A stretch of 64,000 nucleotides of DNA, taken from Idiomarina aquatica (GTDB lineage: Bacteria > Pseudomonadota > Gammaproteobacteria > Enterobacterales > Alteromonadaceae). The position numbers and the translations under genes were made by a program. Location of the stretch: positions 148,331-212,330 of the forward strand of contig NZ_SNXI01000004.1 of NCBI RefSeq assembly GCF_004362895.1. The letters are read 5' to 3'. The notes beneath the pieces are model-generated. The model saw only the letters and a program-made list of their open reading frames with translations. It made no database searches and was not told the origin of the DNA. Positions 11,678 through 19,935 of the stretch are shown here, one piece after another. Each line of letters opens with the position of its first letter. Positions within the stretch are counted from its first letter, which is position 1.

Positions 11678-12665
11678 GGGACTTCTTACTGTCAAAATCG
11701 TCGTAGGCTTCGACAATACGCTGCACCACCGGGTGGCGAACCACATCACCAGCCTGGAAGAAGGTAAAGCTTATAGCTTCGACTTTGCTTAATACTTCGA
11801 TGGCATGGCGCAGTCCGGAACGTTGTCCACGCGGTAAATCAATCTGGGTGATATCGCCAGTGATAACCGCACGCGAATTAAAGCCAATACGGGTCAGGAA
11901 CATCTTCATTTGTTCCATGGTGGTATTTTGACTTTCGTCCAGAATAATAAACGCATCATTGAGCGTGCGCCCGCGCATGTAGGCCAGCGGTGCCACTTCA
12001 ATAACGTTACGCTCAATCAGCTTTTCGACTTTTTCAAAACCCAGCATTTCGAACAATGCGTCATAGAGCGGGCGCAAGTAAGGGTCGACTTTTTGTGCCA
12101 GATCGCCCGGCAGGAAGCCGAGCTTCTCACCTGCTTCAACAGCCGGGCGCGTAAGCAAAATACGGCGGACTTCCTGACGTTCCAGCGCATCAACGGCGCA
12201 GGCGACTGCCAGATAGGTTTTACCGGTACCGGCAGGACCAATACCAAAGTTTACATCGTGCGCCAAAATAGCCCGTACATAGCCGGCCTGGCTATGATTG
12301 CGAGGTTTAATTAAACCGCGCTTGGTTTTGATGTGGGTCATTTTTTCGGCTGCAGGGTCAGAGCTATCCTGCTCCAGTACCTTCGCCTGCTGGATTGCTA
12401 AGTGCACCTGCTGTGGTTCAATGGTACCTGCCTGGCCCTTAACGGTGGCGGTTTCGACATATAGGTCGCGCAGAATATTTTGCACCGCGGCGACCGTGTC
12501 TCCGGGCCCGATAAGGCGAAAGTTATGGCCTCGGTGGGTAATTTCGACGCCCAGTCGGCGCTCAATGTGTTTGAGGTTTTCGTCAAACGGACCGCACAGA
12601 TCCGAAAGCCGACGCAAATCGGTCGGCTCGATATCAAATTCTAAAGTTTCAGTTTGTGGACTCAA
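11661..12665 (-). CDS. ybeZ: PhoH-like ATPase YbeZ (TTG start)
   Basis: A PhoH-family P-loop ATPase that works with YbeY in RNA metabolism. Walker A is GPAGTGKT at residues 143-150, and FIILDESQN supplies the Walker B region. The open frame extends upstream to 12851 but that part overlaps miaB and resembles nothing. The best start is a TTG at 12663-12665, which has GAGGA 5 nt upstream and begins MSPQTETLEF before the conserved LCGPFDENLKHIERRLG. This gives 334 residues, close to E. coli YbeZ, and leaves a 19-nt gap from miaB. Confidence 0.9.
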   Translation of the reverse strand: MSPQTETLEFDIEPTDLRRLSDLCGPFDENLKHIERRLGVEITHRGHNFRLIGPGDTVAAVQNILRDLYVETATVKGQAGTIEPQQVHLAIQQAKVLEQDSSDPAAEKMTHIKTKRGLIKPRNHSQAGYVRAILAHDVNFGIGPAGTGKTYLAVACAVDALERQEVRRILLTRPAVEAGEKLGFLPGDLAQKVDPYLRPLYDALFEMLGFEKVEKLIERNVIEVAPLAYMRGRTLNDAFIILDESQNTTMEQMKMFLTRIGFNSRAVITGDITQIDLPRGQRSGLRHAIEVLSKVEAISFTFFQAGDVVRHPVVQRIVEAYDDFDSKKSHADRD

Positions 12666-12684
12666 TCCAATCCTCGTTATGTTG

Positions 12685-14118
12685 TTAAACAGGCGTAACC
12701 CGGCCAACACCCAGTTCGTCGGGTTCGTTAGCTCGGCCACGCTGTAAAATAGTTTCCGGCGCGGTATCAACACGCAGACCCATGTCTGCCTCTTCGCGCA
12801 GCAATTCGCCGCGTAGGGAATTAGGCAGCACCTCGGTGATGTTGACATCAACGAACTGACCGATCATATGGGGCTGACCAACAAAGTTTACAACCCGGTT
12901 GTTCTCAGTACGTCCAGACAACTCCATCGGGTTTTTCTTCGACGGGCCGGTAACCAGAATACGTTGCTCGGTATTCAACATACGACGCGCATGTGCCATC
13001 GATTGCTGGTTAAGGCGCTGCTGTAATAATTGCAGGCGTTGCTTTTTGGTTGCCTCGCTGACATCGTCAGGCAAGTCCGCGGCCGGTGTACCCGGACGCG
13101 CGCTGTAGATAAAGCTAAAGCTCATATCAAAATCAATGGCCTGGATTAAATCCATAGTCGCTTCAAAATCGGCGTCGCTTTCACCCGGGAAGCCAATAAT
13201 AAAGTCCGACGACATGGCAATGTCAGGACGGGCTTTTTTCAGTGCACGGATTTTTGATTTATATTCCAGCGCCGTATGGCCGCGTTTCATCATCGTTAAT
13301 ACACGGTCAGAACCACTCTGCACCGGCAGGTGCAAATGGCTGACTAATTCCGGGATAGTTTTATAAGCTTCAACGATATCGTCGGTAAACTCGACCGGGT
13401 GCGAGGTGGTGTAGCGAATACGGTCAATGCCATCAATGGCTGCGACCATATGCAGCAACTCGGCAAACCGACACACACTGCCGTCAAAGTTTTCGCCGCG
13501 GTAGGCGTTAACATTTTGACCCAGTAAGTTGACTTCGCGCACGCCTTGCTCGGCTAATTGTGCGATTTCATAAATGACGTCGTCGACCGGACGGCTGACT
13601 TCTTCGCCACGGGTATAAGGCACAACACAGAACGAGCAGTATTTTGAGCAGCCTTCCATAATTGAAACGAAGGCGCTGGCACCATCTGCTTTGGGCTCGG
13701 GTAAGCGGTCAAATTTTTCGATTTCCGGGAACGAGATATCGATCATGGGCTGATGACTATCACCCACCTGTTTAATCATTTCCGGCAAACGATGCAGCGT
13801 TTGCGGGCCAAACACCACGTCGACAAAAGGAGCACGGGCGCGAATGGCATCGCCTTCCTGTGACGCAACACAGCCACCCACACCGATCAGCAGATCCGGA
13901 TTATCTTTTTTCAGGTTCTTCCAACGCCCCAGCTGATGAAAGACCTTTTCCTGTGCCTTTTCACGAATGGAGCAGGTATTTAACAGGATGAGGTCAGCGT
14001 TCTCGGCTTCCTCGGTAAGTTCGTAGCCGTGAGTTGCGTTAAGCAGATCCGCCATTTTAGCTGAATCATACTCGTTCATTTGGCAACCCCAGGTTTTTAC
14101 ATACAGTTTCTTACTCAT
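12685..14118 (-). CDS. miaB: tRNA-2-methylthio-N6-dimethylallyladenosine synthase MiaB
   Basis: A radical-SAM methylthiotransferase that converts i6A37 to ms2i6A37 in tRNAs reading codons that begin with U. The 477-residue protein has the N-terminal auxiliary cluster cysteines at 12 (WGCQMN), 49 (NTCSIRE) and 83 (GGCVA), the radical-SAM triad C157, C161, C164 in [16 protein letters not shown], and a C-terminal TRAM domain. Length and spacing are standard. It is the first gene of the miaB-ybeZ-ybeY-corC-lnt operon, with ubiF on the other side, as in E. coli. Confidence 0.97.
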   Translation of the reverse strand: MSKKLYVKTWGCQMNEYDSAKMADLLNATHGYELTEEAENADLILLNTCSIREKAQEKVFHQLGRWKNLKKDNPDLLIGVGGCVASQEGDAIRARAPFVDVVFGPQTLHRLPEMIKQVGDSHQPMIDISFPEIEKFDRLPEPKADGASAFVSIMEGCSKYCSFCVVPYTRGEEVSRPVDDVIYEIAQLAEQGVREVNLLGQNVNAYRGENFDGSVCRFAELLHMVAAIDGIDRIRYTTSHPVEFTDDIVEAYKTIPELVSHLHLPVQSGSDRVLTMMKRGHTALEYKSKIRALKKARPDIAMSSDFIIGFPGESDADFEATMDLIQAIDFDMSFSFIYSARPGTPAADLPDDVSEATKKQRLQLLQQRLNQQSMAHARRMLNTEQRILVTGPSKKNPMELSGRTENNRVVNFVGQPHMIGQFVDVNITEVLPNSLRGELLREEADMGLRVDTAPETILQRGRANEPDELGVGRVTPV

Positions 14119-14164
14119 GGTCTCTCAATGCTTGCTGCGAACGTTTGTACTAAAAAGGGCGCGT

Positions 14165-14194
14165 ATTTTACCGCGCTTAAGGGGGTAAAGCCAA
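14165..14194 (-). promoter_or_regulatory. Candidate sigma-70 promoter for the miaB operon
   Basis: On the minus strand TTGGCT (14189-14194) and TAAAAT (14165-14170) are separated by 18 nt, followed by a GC-rich ACGCGCCC discriminator and about 45 nt before the miaB ATG. This is a consensus-match prediction. The same stretch has a weak GCGCG/CGCGC stem with a T5 run that could end transcripts from the upstream transporter gene. Confidence 0.42.
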
Positions 14195-14204
14195 CAGCTT
14201 ATGG

Positions 14205-15080
14205 TTAATTTTTACGCCGGCTGCGAATGGCAAAATAGCCGGCCGTCATAATGATTAATGTTCCCCACAACATATGCCAGTAAACCGCTTCGTCAAAGAA
14301 CCAATAGCCTAAAATAGCGGCGAATATCACGGAACTATAGGTAAAAACACCAATTTTTGCCGCGGGTGCAATAGAAAAAGCCTTAGTCATGGCCAGCTGA
14401 CCATAGACCGCCAGGCTGCCCATTAGCGCTAACCCCCACCAATTATCAGCCGGAATCGGTTGCCACAACCAAATAAGGGGAATCGCCGATGCCACGGTGG
14501 CAAAGCCGGAAAAATAAAACACAATTTTACTGGTTGATTCGGTGCTGGACATGCGTTTGATGACGGTTTTTGTGAACGCAGCCAGGGCGGCAGCAATAAA
14601 TGCGACACCCACCACTGGCGAAATATCGCTACCCAGTGGATCAAGGAAAATAAACACGCCGACGAAACCCAGCGCAATCGCCAGCCAGGTTTGTCGGGCC
14701 ACGTATTCGTTTAACCACAACCAACCAATGACAGGAATTAAAAACGGCGACAACAGCAGCACCAGCGTGGCTTGCGCCAACGGGATAGTGGCAATGGCGT
14801 AAAAAAACAAATACATCGCGCTGATACCGGCTACACCACGGATCAGATGTAGTTTAAGCCGCCGGGTTTTGAGGGCGCCGGCACCTCTGCGCCAAAGCCA
14901 GGGAGCAAGTACCAGAAAAGCTAGCACATTGCGGAAAAACACCAGTTGTTCAAAGTTCTGGCTTGCCGAAAGGTGTTTAACCAGCGCACTAACGCCGGCA
15001 AAACTGGCTTCTGCCGATAGCAGTAATAGTGATGCCCAAACGACGGCATGAGGAGATGTATCACTTAATCGGTTGCCCAT
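14205..15080 (-). CDS. EamA/DMT-superfamily transporter
   Basis: An inner-membrane protein of about 291 residues with some ten hydrophobic helices arranged as two EamA repeats. The first half contains FFRNVLAFLVLAPWLWRRGA and ends near PVIGWLWLNEYVARQTW, and the second ends near AAILGYWFFDEAVYWHMLWG. The LNE and FDE motifs at equivalent positions are typical of drug/metabolite exporters. The substrate cannot be told from sequence. The start chosen is the ATG at 15078-15080 (MGNRLSDTSPHAVVW); a longer frame to 15170 lacks hydrophobic or family features. It diverges from ubiF. Confidence 0.85.
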   Translation of the reverse strand: MGNRLSDTSPHAVVWASLLLLSAEASFAGVSALVKHLSASQNFEQLVFFRNVLAFLVLAPWLWRRGAGALKTRRLKLHLIRGVAGISAMYLFFYAIATIPLAQATLVLLLSPFLIPVIGWLWLNEYVARQTWLAIALGFVGVFIFLDPLGSDISPVVGVAFIAAALAAFTKTVIKRMSSTESTSKIVFYFSGFATVASAIPLIWLWQPIPADNWWGLALMGSLAVYGQLAMTKAFSIAPAAKIGVFTYSSVIFAAILGYWFFDEAVYWHMLWGTLIIMTAGYFAIRSRRKN

Positions 15081-15190
15081 TACTCGCTCTAACGCTGGTA
15101 TGATATGACTATGATAACGGAAATTGCATGTAAATTGTGGTATTTGTAACGCGATAGCAGGCAAGAGCATGGCAAGTTATGGAGTCGGAC

Positions 15191-16300
15191 ATGAAGCAGT
15201 ATGTGATTAACGGTGGTGGCATGGTTGGTGCGGCGGCGGCATTGGCGCTGGCAGAGCAGGGTCATCAGGTAACCCTGGTTGATCTGCAACCCCCGGGTGC
15301 TGCACGGCCCGCCTGGGATTTACGCATCTCCTCGGTTAATCAGCATCACTGGTTGTGGTTAAACAGCCTGGGTCTTGAGCAAACCATAGATACTCAAAAA
15401 GTGATGCCTTATACGGATTTGTCGGTTACCACCCAGTCCGGCGATACGCTACGCTTTGGTGCTACTGACGTTAACCTGCCGCAACTGGGCGTTATGGTCG
15501 AGAACAATACGCTGCAGCGGGCACTGTGGGAATTACTATCCGAACATCCGCGAGTTAGCCTAAAAGTCCCCGAACGTATTACAGAATTCGATCTTGCTCA
15601 GCAACGGTTGGTTTTAGCAAGTGGCGAAGCCTGTGATTATGATGTTTTGATTGGCGCCGACGGTGCCAACTCGCAGGTTGCTCAGGCGATTAATATCAGT
15701 TATCGCGGTTGGGATTACGGCCAACGCTGTTTGCTGGCAAATGTACGATTGTCGCAGCCGCAGGCGGCTGCAACCTGGGAAGTGTTCAGGCCGCAGGGAC
15801 CGTTTGCGTTATTACCATTAACCGACCAACAAGCCTGTTTAATTGATTATCGCAGCAGCGGCGAGATTAACTGCATCAGCCGCGATGAAAACACCCTGGT
15901 TAAAGCCTTGCATCACACCTTTGCTGATCGTATTGGTGCGTTTGAGCTGTTGTCTCATGCGAGCTTTCCGTTGCAGCGCAAACACGCGCTTAATTATAGC
16001 GACGGTCAGTCGGTCGTATTGATGGGGGATGCGGCACATACCATTCACCCGTTAGCGGGGCAGGGCGTGAACCTGGGCTTTGCCGATATTCGCAGTTGGC
16101 TTAACTGCAATAGCGATATAGCGGCTTATGAACAGGCGCGCAAAACTGAGAATCAGCGCATGATGCGGGCAATGGATATGATTAACTGGGGCTTTCGATC
16201 ACAGAACCCATTGCTAAAACTGGGTTTGCGGGCGGCTTTTAAAGGCTTTGAGGTACTGGGACTAAAGCAACAGGTTATAGCGCGGGCGATGCAGACATAA
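15191..16300 (+). CDS. ubiF: UbiF-type FAD monooxygenase of ubiquinone biosynthesis
   Basis: A flavin hydroxylase of the UbiH/UbiF/COQ6 family; UbiF hydroxylates the C6 position of the demethoxy-quinone intermediate. The 369-residue protein has an N-terminal dinucleotide fold (INGGGMVGAAAALAL), the DG motif VLIGADGANS, and the C-terminal FAD motif VLMGDAAHTIHPLAGQGVN. The start ATG at 15191 is preceded by GGAG at 6 nt; an upstream ATG at 15179 lacks such a site. UbiF rather than UbiH or UbiI is chosen mainly from synteny, because E. coli ubiF also lies between miaB and this tRNA operon. Confidence 0.85.
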   Translation: MKQYVINGGGMVGAAAALALAEQGHQVTLVDLQPPGAARPAWDLRISSVNQHHWLWLNSLGLEQTIDTQKVMPYTDLSVTTQSGDTLRFGATDVNLPQLGVMVENNTLQRALWELLSEHPRVSLKVPERITEFDLAQQRLVLASGEACDYDVLIGADGANSQVAQAINISYRGWDYGQRCLLANVRLSQPQAAATWEVFRPQGPFALLPLTDQQACLIDYRSSGEINCISRDENTLVKALHHTFADRIGAFELLSHASFPLQRKHALNYSDGQSVVLMGDAAHTIHPLAGQGVNLGFADIRSWLNCNSDIAAYEQARKTENQRMMRAMDMINWGFRSQNPLLKLGLRAAFKGFEVLGLKQQVIARAMQT

Positions 16301-16311
16301 ATTGCAGGCAT

Positions 16312-16335
16312 AAAAAAACCACCATTAAGGTGGTT
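16312..16335 (-). terminator. Rho-independent terminator of the tRNA operon
   Basis: On the minus strand a 7-bp stem (AACCACC/GGTGGTT, loop of 5) is followed directly by a run of T residues at 16312-16318. It lies about 50 nt past the last tRNA. Read on the plus strand it follows ubiF at once and may also end that transcript, with a weaker AATTTAAT tail. Confidence 0.75.
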
Positions 16336-16384
16336 AATTTAATCTGCGTGGGCACCATGATTTAATCATCAAGCATTTAATCAA

Positions 16385-16471
16385 TGGTGCGGAGGGAGGG
16401 ACTTGAACCCTCACGTCCTTTCGGACACTAGCACCTGAAGCTAGCGCGTCTACCAATTCCGCCACCACCGC
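16385..16471 (-). tRNA. tRNA-Leu(CAG)
   Basis: An 87-nt gene with encoded CCA at 16385-16387. The anticodon loop TTCAGGT carries CAG inside a perfect CTAGC/GCTAG stem. The long variable arm GTGTCCGAAAGGACGT is typical of leucine tRNAs, and the T-arm is GAGGG-TTCAAGT-CCCTC. The acceptor stem pairs GCGGTGG with CCTCCGC and contains one T:T mismatch at the fifth pair. It reads CUG codons and is the last gene of the operon. Confidence 0.96.
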
Positions 16472-16485
16472 AGACTGGGAAAGTG

Positions 16486-16560
16486 TGGCTGGGGCACCAG
16501 GGATCGAACCTGGGAATCGCGGGATCAAAACCCGCTGCCTTACCGCTTGGCTATGCCCCA
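16486..16560 (-). tRNA. tRNA-Gln(TTG), copy 2
   Basis: A 75-nt gene with encoded CCA. The anticodon loop TTTTGAT carries TTG, the acceptor pairs TGGGGCA with TGCCCCA apart from the terminal position, and the T-arm is CCAGG-TTCGATC-CCTGG. It is base-for-base identical over 75 nt to the neighbour at 16604-16678. It reads CAA, and CAG by wobble. Confidence 0.97.
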
Positions 16561-16603
16561 TCCAACTTTGGACCGACTCACCACTGTAACAGCGAACAAC
16601 TGA

Positions 16604-16678
16604 TGGCTGGGGCACCAGGGATCGAACCTGGGAATCGCGGGATCAAAACCCGCTGCCTTACCGCTTGGCTATGCCCCA
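16604..16678 (-). tRNA. tRNA-Gln(TTG), copy 1
   Basis: A 75-nt gene identical to the copy at 16486-16560, with anticodon TTG and encoded CCA. The two are separated by a 43-nt spacer. The tandem pair matches glnU-glnW in the E. coli metT operon. Glutamine is very frequent in the proteins of this window, which fits a need for duplicated tRNA-Gln. Confidence 0.97.
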
Positions 16679-16700
16679 ATTGTCAGTTGAAAAGAGAGAT

Positions 16701-16785
16701 TGGTGCGGACGGAGAGACTTGAACTCTCACGCCGTGAGGCACTGGAACCTAAATCCAGCGTGTCTACCAATTCCACCACGTCCGC
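16701..16785 (-). tRNA. tRNA-Leu(TAG)
   Basis: An 85-nt gene with encoded CCA at 16701-16703. The anticodon loop TTTAGGT carries TAG within a CTGGA/TCCAG stem. The long variable arm is present, and the acceptor GCGGACG pairs fully with CGTCCGC. It reads CUA codons and corresponds to leuW in the E. coli operon. Confidence 0.97.
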
Positions 16786-16804
16786 ACAACAAGGAGGCTA
16801 AGTT

Positions 16805-16881
16805 TGGTGGCTACGGCGAGATTCGAACTTGCGACCCCAGCATTATGAGTGCTGTGCTCTAACCAGCTGAGCTACGTAGCC
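16805..16881 (-). tRNA. tRNA-Met(CAT), probably elongator
   Basis: A 77-nt gene with acceptor GGCTACG/CGTAGCC, anticodon loop CTCATAA (CAT) and encoded CCA. The first acceptor base pair is G:C, unlike the C:A mismatch of bacterial initiator tRNA, so an elongator is likely; a TilS-modified tRNA-Ile(CAT) cannot be fully excluded without alignment. It is the first gene of the five-tRNA operon, as metT is in E. coli. Confidence 0.94.
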
Positions 16882-16926
16882 ACTACCTAACTTTTTATTG
16901 CGCATCTCTCTGTGAGTGCGGCGCGT

Positions 16927-16955
16927 ATTATGCAAATCGCTTCGCTAACCGTCAA
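16927..16955 (-). promoter_or_regulatory. Strong sigma-70 promoter of the tRNA operon with GC-rich discriminator
   Basis: On the minus strand TTGACG (16950-16955) and CATAAT (16927-16932) are separated by exactly 17 nt, close to consensus. The discriminator that follows, ACGCGCCGC, is strongly GC-rich, the hallmark of stable-RNA promoters repressed by ppGpp and DksA. Predicted transcription starts about 40 nt upstream of tRNA-Met. Confidence 0.85.
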
Positions 16956-17049
16956 CCTCTTTTTGAGAAAAAAACACGCTTTTGAGCTTAACTGGTTAAA
17001 AAACGGCAAAAACGCTGAATAATCACACGCTTTTGCTCGGCACCGAGGC

Positions 17050-17712
17050 TTACCAGGGTAATTCTTCACCATTGCTGTGGTAAAAATGTCCGGTTTTTTC
17101 CAGCGTCAATTCGGCAATACGTTTAATTAAACGTCCAGCTGCCTCTTCGGCAGTGATATCGCCTCGATTTCCAACCATGTCGGTTTGTACGTAGCCCGGA
17201 TGCAACAATACCACCGCAATGCCCTGGTCTTTTAAGTCCAGCGCCAGTGACTTACCGGCAGCGTTGAGTGCGGCTTTAGACATACGGTAGCCATAACGAC
17301 TGCCGGAGCCATTATCAGCAATTGACCCCATGCGGCTGGTAATCAAGCCGACTTTACTGCCGTCGGATAAATTATCCAGCAATGCATCAGTCACCCGTAG
17401 TGGCGCGATGGCGTTGACTTCGTACTGCGCGCGCAGACTGCCGCCATCAATATCGCCAAGCTGATCATTGTTAAGCAGTCCGGCATTGTTAATCAGGATA
17501 TTAATTGGCTTGCTGCCTATGGATTCTTTCATGCGCAGCAGGTCTGACTCCTTGGTCACGTCAATGCCTTCAATAATATCAACGTCCAGTGCGGTGAGTT
17601 GTTTGGAATTATTGCGACAGACCGCGGTGACTTTATAGCCGGCTTTGCTGTATTGCTTCGCAAATTGAAAGCCGATACCGCGATTAGCCCCTGTAATAAC
17701 GACGTGTTTCAT
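17050..17712 (-). CDS. Short-chain dehydrogenase/reductase (classical SDR)
   Basis: A 220-residue NAD(P)-dependent oxidoreductase. Visible motifs are TGANRGIG at residues 7-14 (cofactor binding), NNAG at 75-78, a serine at 126, and YRMSK with catalytic Tyr142 and Lys146. It resembles the C-factor-like and carbonyl-reductase-like SDRs; the substrate is unknown. The start chosen is the ATG at 17710-17712 with GAGGT upstream, because the longer frame overlaps fumC and lacks SDR features. It follows fumC by 28 nt on the same strand and may be co-transcribed with it. Confidence 0.88.
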   Translation of the reverse strand: MKHVVITGANRGIGFQFAKQYSKAGYKVTAVCRNNSKQLTALDVDIIEGIDVTKESDLLRMKESIGSKPINILINNAGLLNNDQLGDIDGGSLRAQYEVNAIAPLRVTDALLDNLSDGSKVGLITSRMGSIADNGSGSRYGYRMSKAALNAAGKSLALDLKDQGIAVVLLHPGYVQTDMVGNRGDITAEEAAGRLIKRIAELTLEKTGHFYHSNGEELPW

Positions 17713-17740
17713 TTTATACCTCAGTTTGCTGCGGTGGCGG

Positions 17741-19123
17741 TTAATCGCTGATGCCACCTTCGGTTAATTTTTTAGGATCTAACAAGTGTTGCAACTTATC
17801 GCGCCCCAAATCAGTCATTTCATCGGCCACGTCTATAATGGCGCGCCCCTCTTGATAGGCTCTTTTGGCAATTTCTGCGGCTTTATTGTAACCAATCACC
17901 GGGTTTAGTGCGGTTACCAGAATTGGGTTTTTAGCCAGCGCTTCGTTCAACCGATCATGGTTAACTTCAAAGTCTTTAATCGCCTTGTCAGCAAGGCTGA
18001 GGCAACTGTTACTGAGTAATTCGATGGATTGTAATAGGTTATAAGCAATCACCGGTAACATCACGTTAAGCTGGAAGTTGCCCTGTTGCGCCGCGGTGGT
18101 TATGGTTGTGTGGTTGCCATTAACTTGCGCCGCCACCATAGCAATTGCCTCGGGAATGACCGGATTGACCTTGCCCGGCATGATGCTACTGCCCGGCTGC
18201 AGTGCTGTTAACTGAATTTCGCCCAAGCCCGCCAACGGTCCGCTGTTCATCCAACGCAGATCGTTGCTGATTTTGAGCAGGGTGGTTGCGAGCGTGTTGA
18301 GTTGCCCGTGCAACTGTAAATTTAATTCCTGGCCGGCAATGCCGGTAAATGGATTGGGCGAGGCTTTAAAATCACTACCACAATCATTTGACAATGCGCG
18401 GGCGAAGGCATCGGCAAATGCTTTCGGTGCGTTAATACCGGTACCGATGGCGGTACCGCCTTGTGGCAGGACCTTGCTGTGTTGCAGTAACTGCGGCAAT
18501 TGGCCGGCGCTTTGATCCAGCTGCCCGGCCCAGGCATCAAGCTCCTGCACCATAGTCATTGGCATGGCATCCATCAAATGTGTACGACCGGTTTTAACCA
18601 CGTCACGTAACGCTATCGCTTTGTTGCGGGTAACATCGATAAGGTGCTTGAGCGCCGGCTGCAGTTGTTGTTCAATCATCAGCACGCTGGCTATCTGCAG
18701 CGCCGTCGGAATAACATCATTGCTGGACTGGCTTTGATTAACATGGTCGTTAGGATGAACCTCTACGCCTTGTTGTTGGCAGAGATTAGCTATGACCTCG
18801 TTAACATTCATATTAGAGCTGGTGCCCGAACCTGTCTGGAATACATCCACGGGGAACTGCTGCTGGTGTTGGCCATCAATTATTTGCTCCGCGGCGGCGC
18901 GGATCGCGTCCCGTTGTTGTGCGGTTAAACCGGTGACCTCGGCATTAGCCGTGGCCGCTGCTGCTTTTACCCGGGCGATGGCTTTGATCATGGGCAATGG
19001 CAGAGTCAGGCCACTGATCGTAAAGTTATTAACAGCGCGTTGGGTTTGCGCCGCGTACAGCGCATCAGCAGGTACTTGTATCTCGCCCATGCTGTCTTGC
19101 TCGGTGCGATATCCGTTACTCAT
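17741..19123 (-). CDS. fumC: Fumarate hydratase class II
   Basis: The oxygen-stable, iron-free fumarase that interconverts fumarate and malate in the TCA cycle. The 460-residue protein has TGSGTSSNMN near residue 98, SSNDVIPTA near 133, KTGRTHLMDAMP around 177-188, and the superfamily signature GSSIMPGKVNP at 311-321, whose serine is the catalytic base region. AAGGAG lies upstream of the ATG. It heads a short minus-strand unit with the SDR gene and diverges from the cupredoxin operon. Confidence 0.96.
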   Translation of the reverse strand: MSNGYRTEQDSMGEIQVPADALYAAQTQRAVNNFTISGLTLPLPMIKAIARVKAAAATANAEVTGLTAQQRDAIRAAAEQIIDGQHQQQFPVDVFQTGSGTSSNMNVNEVIANLCQQQGVEVHPNDHVNQSQSSNDVIPTALQIASVLMIEQQLQPALKHLIDVTRNKAIALRDVVKTGRTHLMDAMPMTMVQELDAWAGQLDQSAGQLPQLLQHSKVLPQGGTAIGTGINAPKAFADAFARALSNDCGSDFKASPNPFTGIAGQELNLQLHGQLNTLATTLLKISNDLRWMNSGPLAGLGEIQLTALQPGSSIMPGKVNPVIPEAIAMVAAQVNGNHTTITTAAQQGNFQLNVMLPVIAYNLLQSIELLSNSCLSLADKAIKDFEVNHDRLNEALAKNPILVTALNPVIGYNKAAEIAKRAYQEGRAIIDVADEMTDLGRDKLQHLLDPKKLTEGGISD

Positions 19124-19171
19124 ACCAAAACTCCTTCTTTTATCAGCGTTGCTGTAGTTATAGCAGTGGTT

Positions 19172-19200
19172 ATAACAGATTACGCGAAGTCGATTGCCAA
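19172..19200 (-). promoter_or_regulatory. Candidate promoter of fumC
   Basis: On the minus strand TTGGCA (19195-19200) and TGTTAT (19172-19177) are separated by 17 nt, about 50 nt before the fumC ATG. This is a consensus match only. No convincing plus-strand promoter was found for the cupredoxin operon in the same 149-nt gap; a TAGAAT at 19241-19246 lacks a good partner. Confidence 0.45.
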
Positions 19201-19272
19201 GATCACATCATGGTTGCAGAAATGGCGACATCAAGTAATCTAGAATTATTAATCAATAAATTGGATAGTTCT

Positions 19273-19935
19273 GTGAAGTTAATTTTAACCATTATTGCTA
19301 CTCTGTTGTTGCCGTTTGCATTGCAAGCTCAGGCACAAACAACAATTAAGTTACGCGACAGCGCCGGTAACGAACTACCCAATGCTGTGGTTTGGGCTGC
19401 TGACGATGCTGTTAAATCGGGGGCGCGGATGACCCCGCAGCAGGTTAATATTGACCAGGTTAACCGTCAGTTTACGCCGTTTATGACGGTTATTCGCAAA
19501 GGCAGCGAAGTAACTTTCCCTAATAGTGACAATATTCGCCATCACGTTTATTCATTTTCTGAGCCTAAACCGTTCGAAATTAAGTTATATGCCAATGAAG
19601 AGCGACCGACTTTGGCTTTCGAACAAGCCGGTTTAGTCACGCTGGGATGCAATATTCATGATCAAATGATAGCGCATATCGTTATCACCGAACGCGAATC
19701 GGCGTGGATAAGTAACGCAGCCGGCGTCGTTGAGCTGCCGTTAGTGGCCGCCAACGGATCGGTAGCAGTCACCATTTGGCACCCCTGGATGGGCACTGAC
19801 CTGGCTACTGCAAGAACTATCAAAATCGAACCTGGCACCAGCAACACGCTAACCCTTGAAGTGACGCCGCCGCAGCGCGAAGAAAAACCGAAATCTCGCC
19901 TGCAACAACGGTTTAATCGCACAGGTTCGCTATGA
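19273..19935 (+). CDS. Exported cupredoxin-like protein
   Basis: A 220-residue periplasmic protein with a clear signal peptide (MKLILTIIATLLLPFALQAQA). The start chosen is a GTG at 19273 that places this signal at the N-terminus; an upstream ATG at 19210 would add 21 polar residues before it. A type-1 copper site can be read: H90-H91 in IRHHVYSFS, then C126, H129 and M132 in GCNIHDQM. Such proteins are often labelled methylamine-utilisation (MauL-like), but no methylamine genes are present. It overlaps the GGDEF-EAL gene by 4 nt and is first in a four-gene operon. Confidence 0.85.
   Translation: MKLILTIIATLLLPFALQAQAQTTIKLRDSAGNELPNAVVWAADDAVKSGARMTPQQVNIDQVNRQFTPFMTVIRKGSEVTFPNSDNIRHHVYSFSEPKPFEIKLYANEERPTLAFEQAGLVTLGCNIHDQMIAHIVITERESAWISNAAGVVELPLVAANGSVAVTIWHPWMGTDLATARTIKIEPGTSNTLTLEVTPPQREEKPKSRLQQRFNRTGSL

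Noticed and set aside
16486..16678. Two identical 75-nt blocks with a spacer, as in a CRISPR or duplication
   Set aside because: Both fold as tRNA-Gln genes with anticodon TTG; only two copies exist and no cas gene is present.
19273..19935. Methylamine utilisation gene
   Set aside because: Cupredoxin proteins of this kind are often so named, but no mau dehydrogenase or related gene is present, so the name would mislead.
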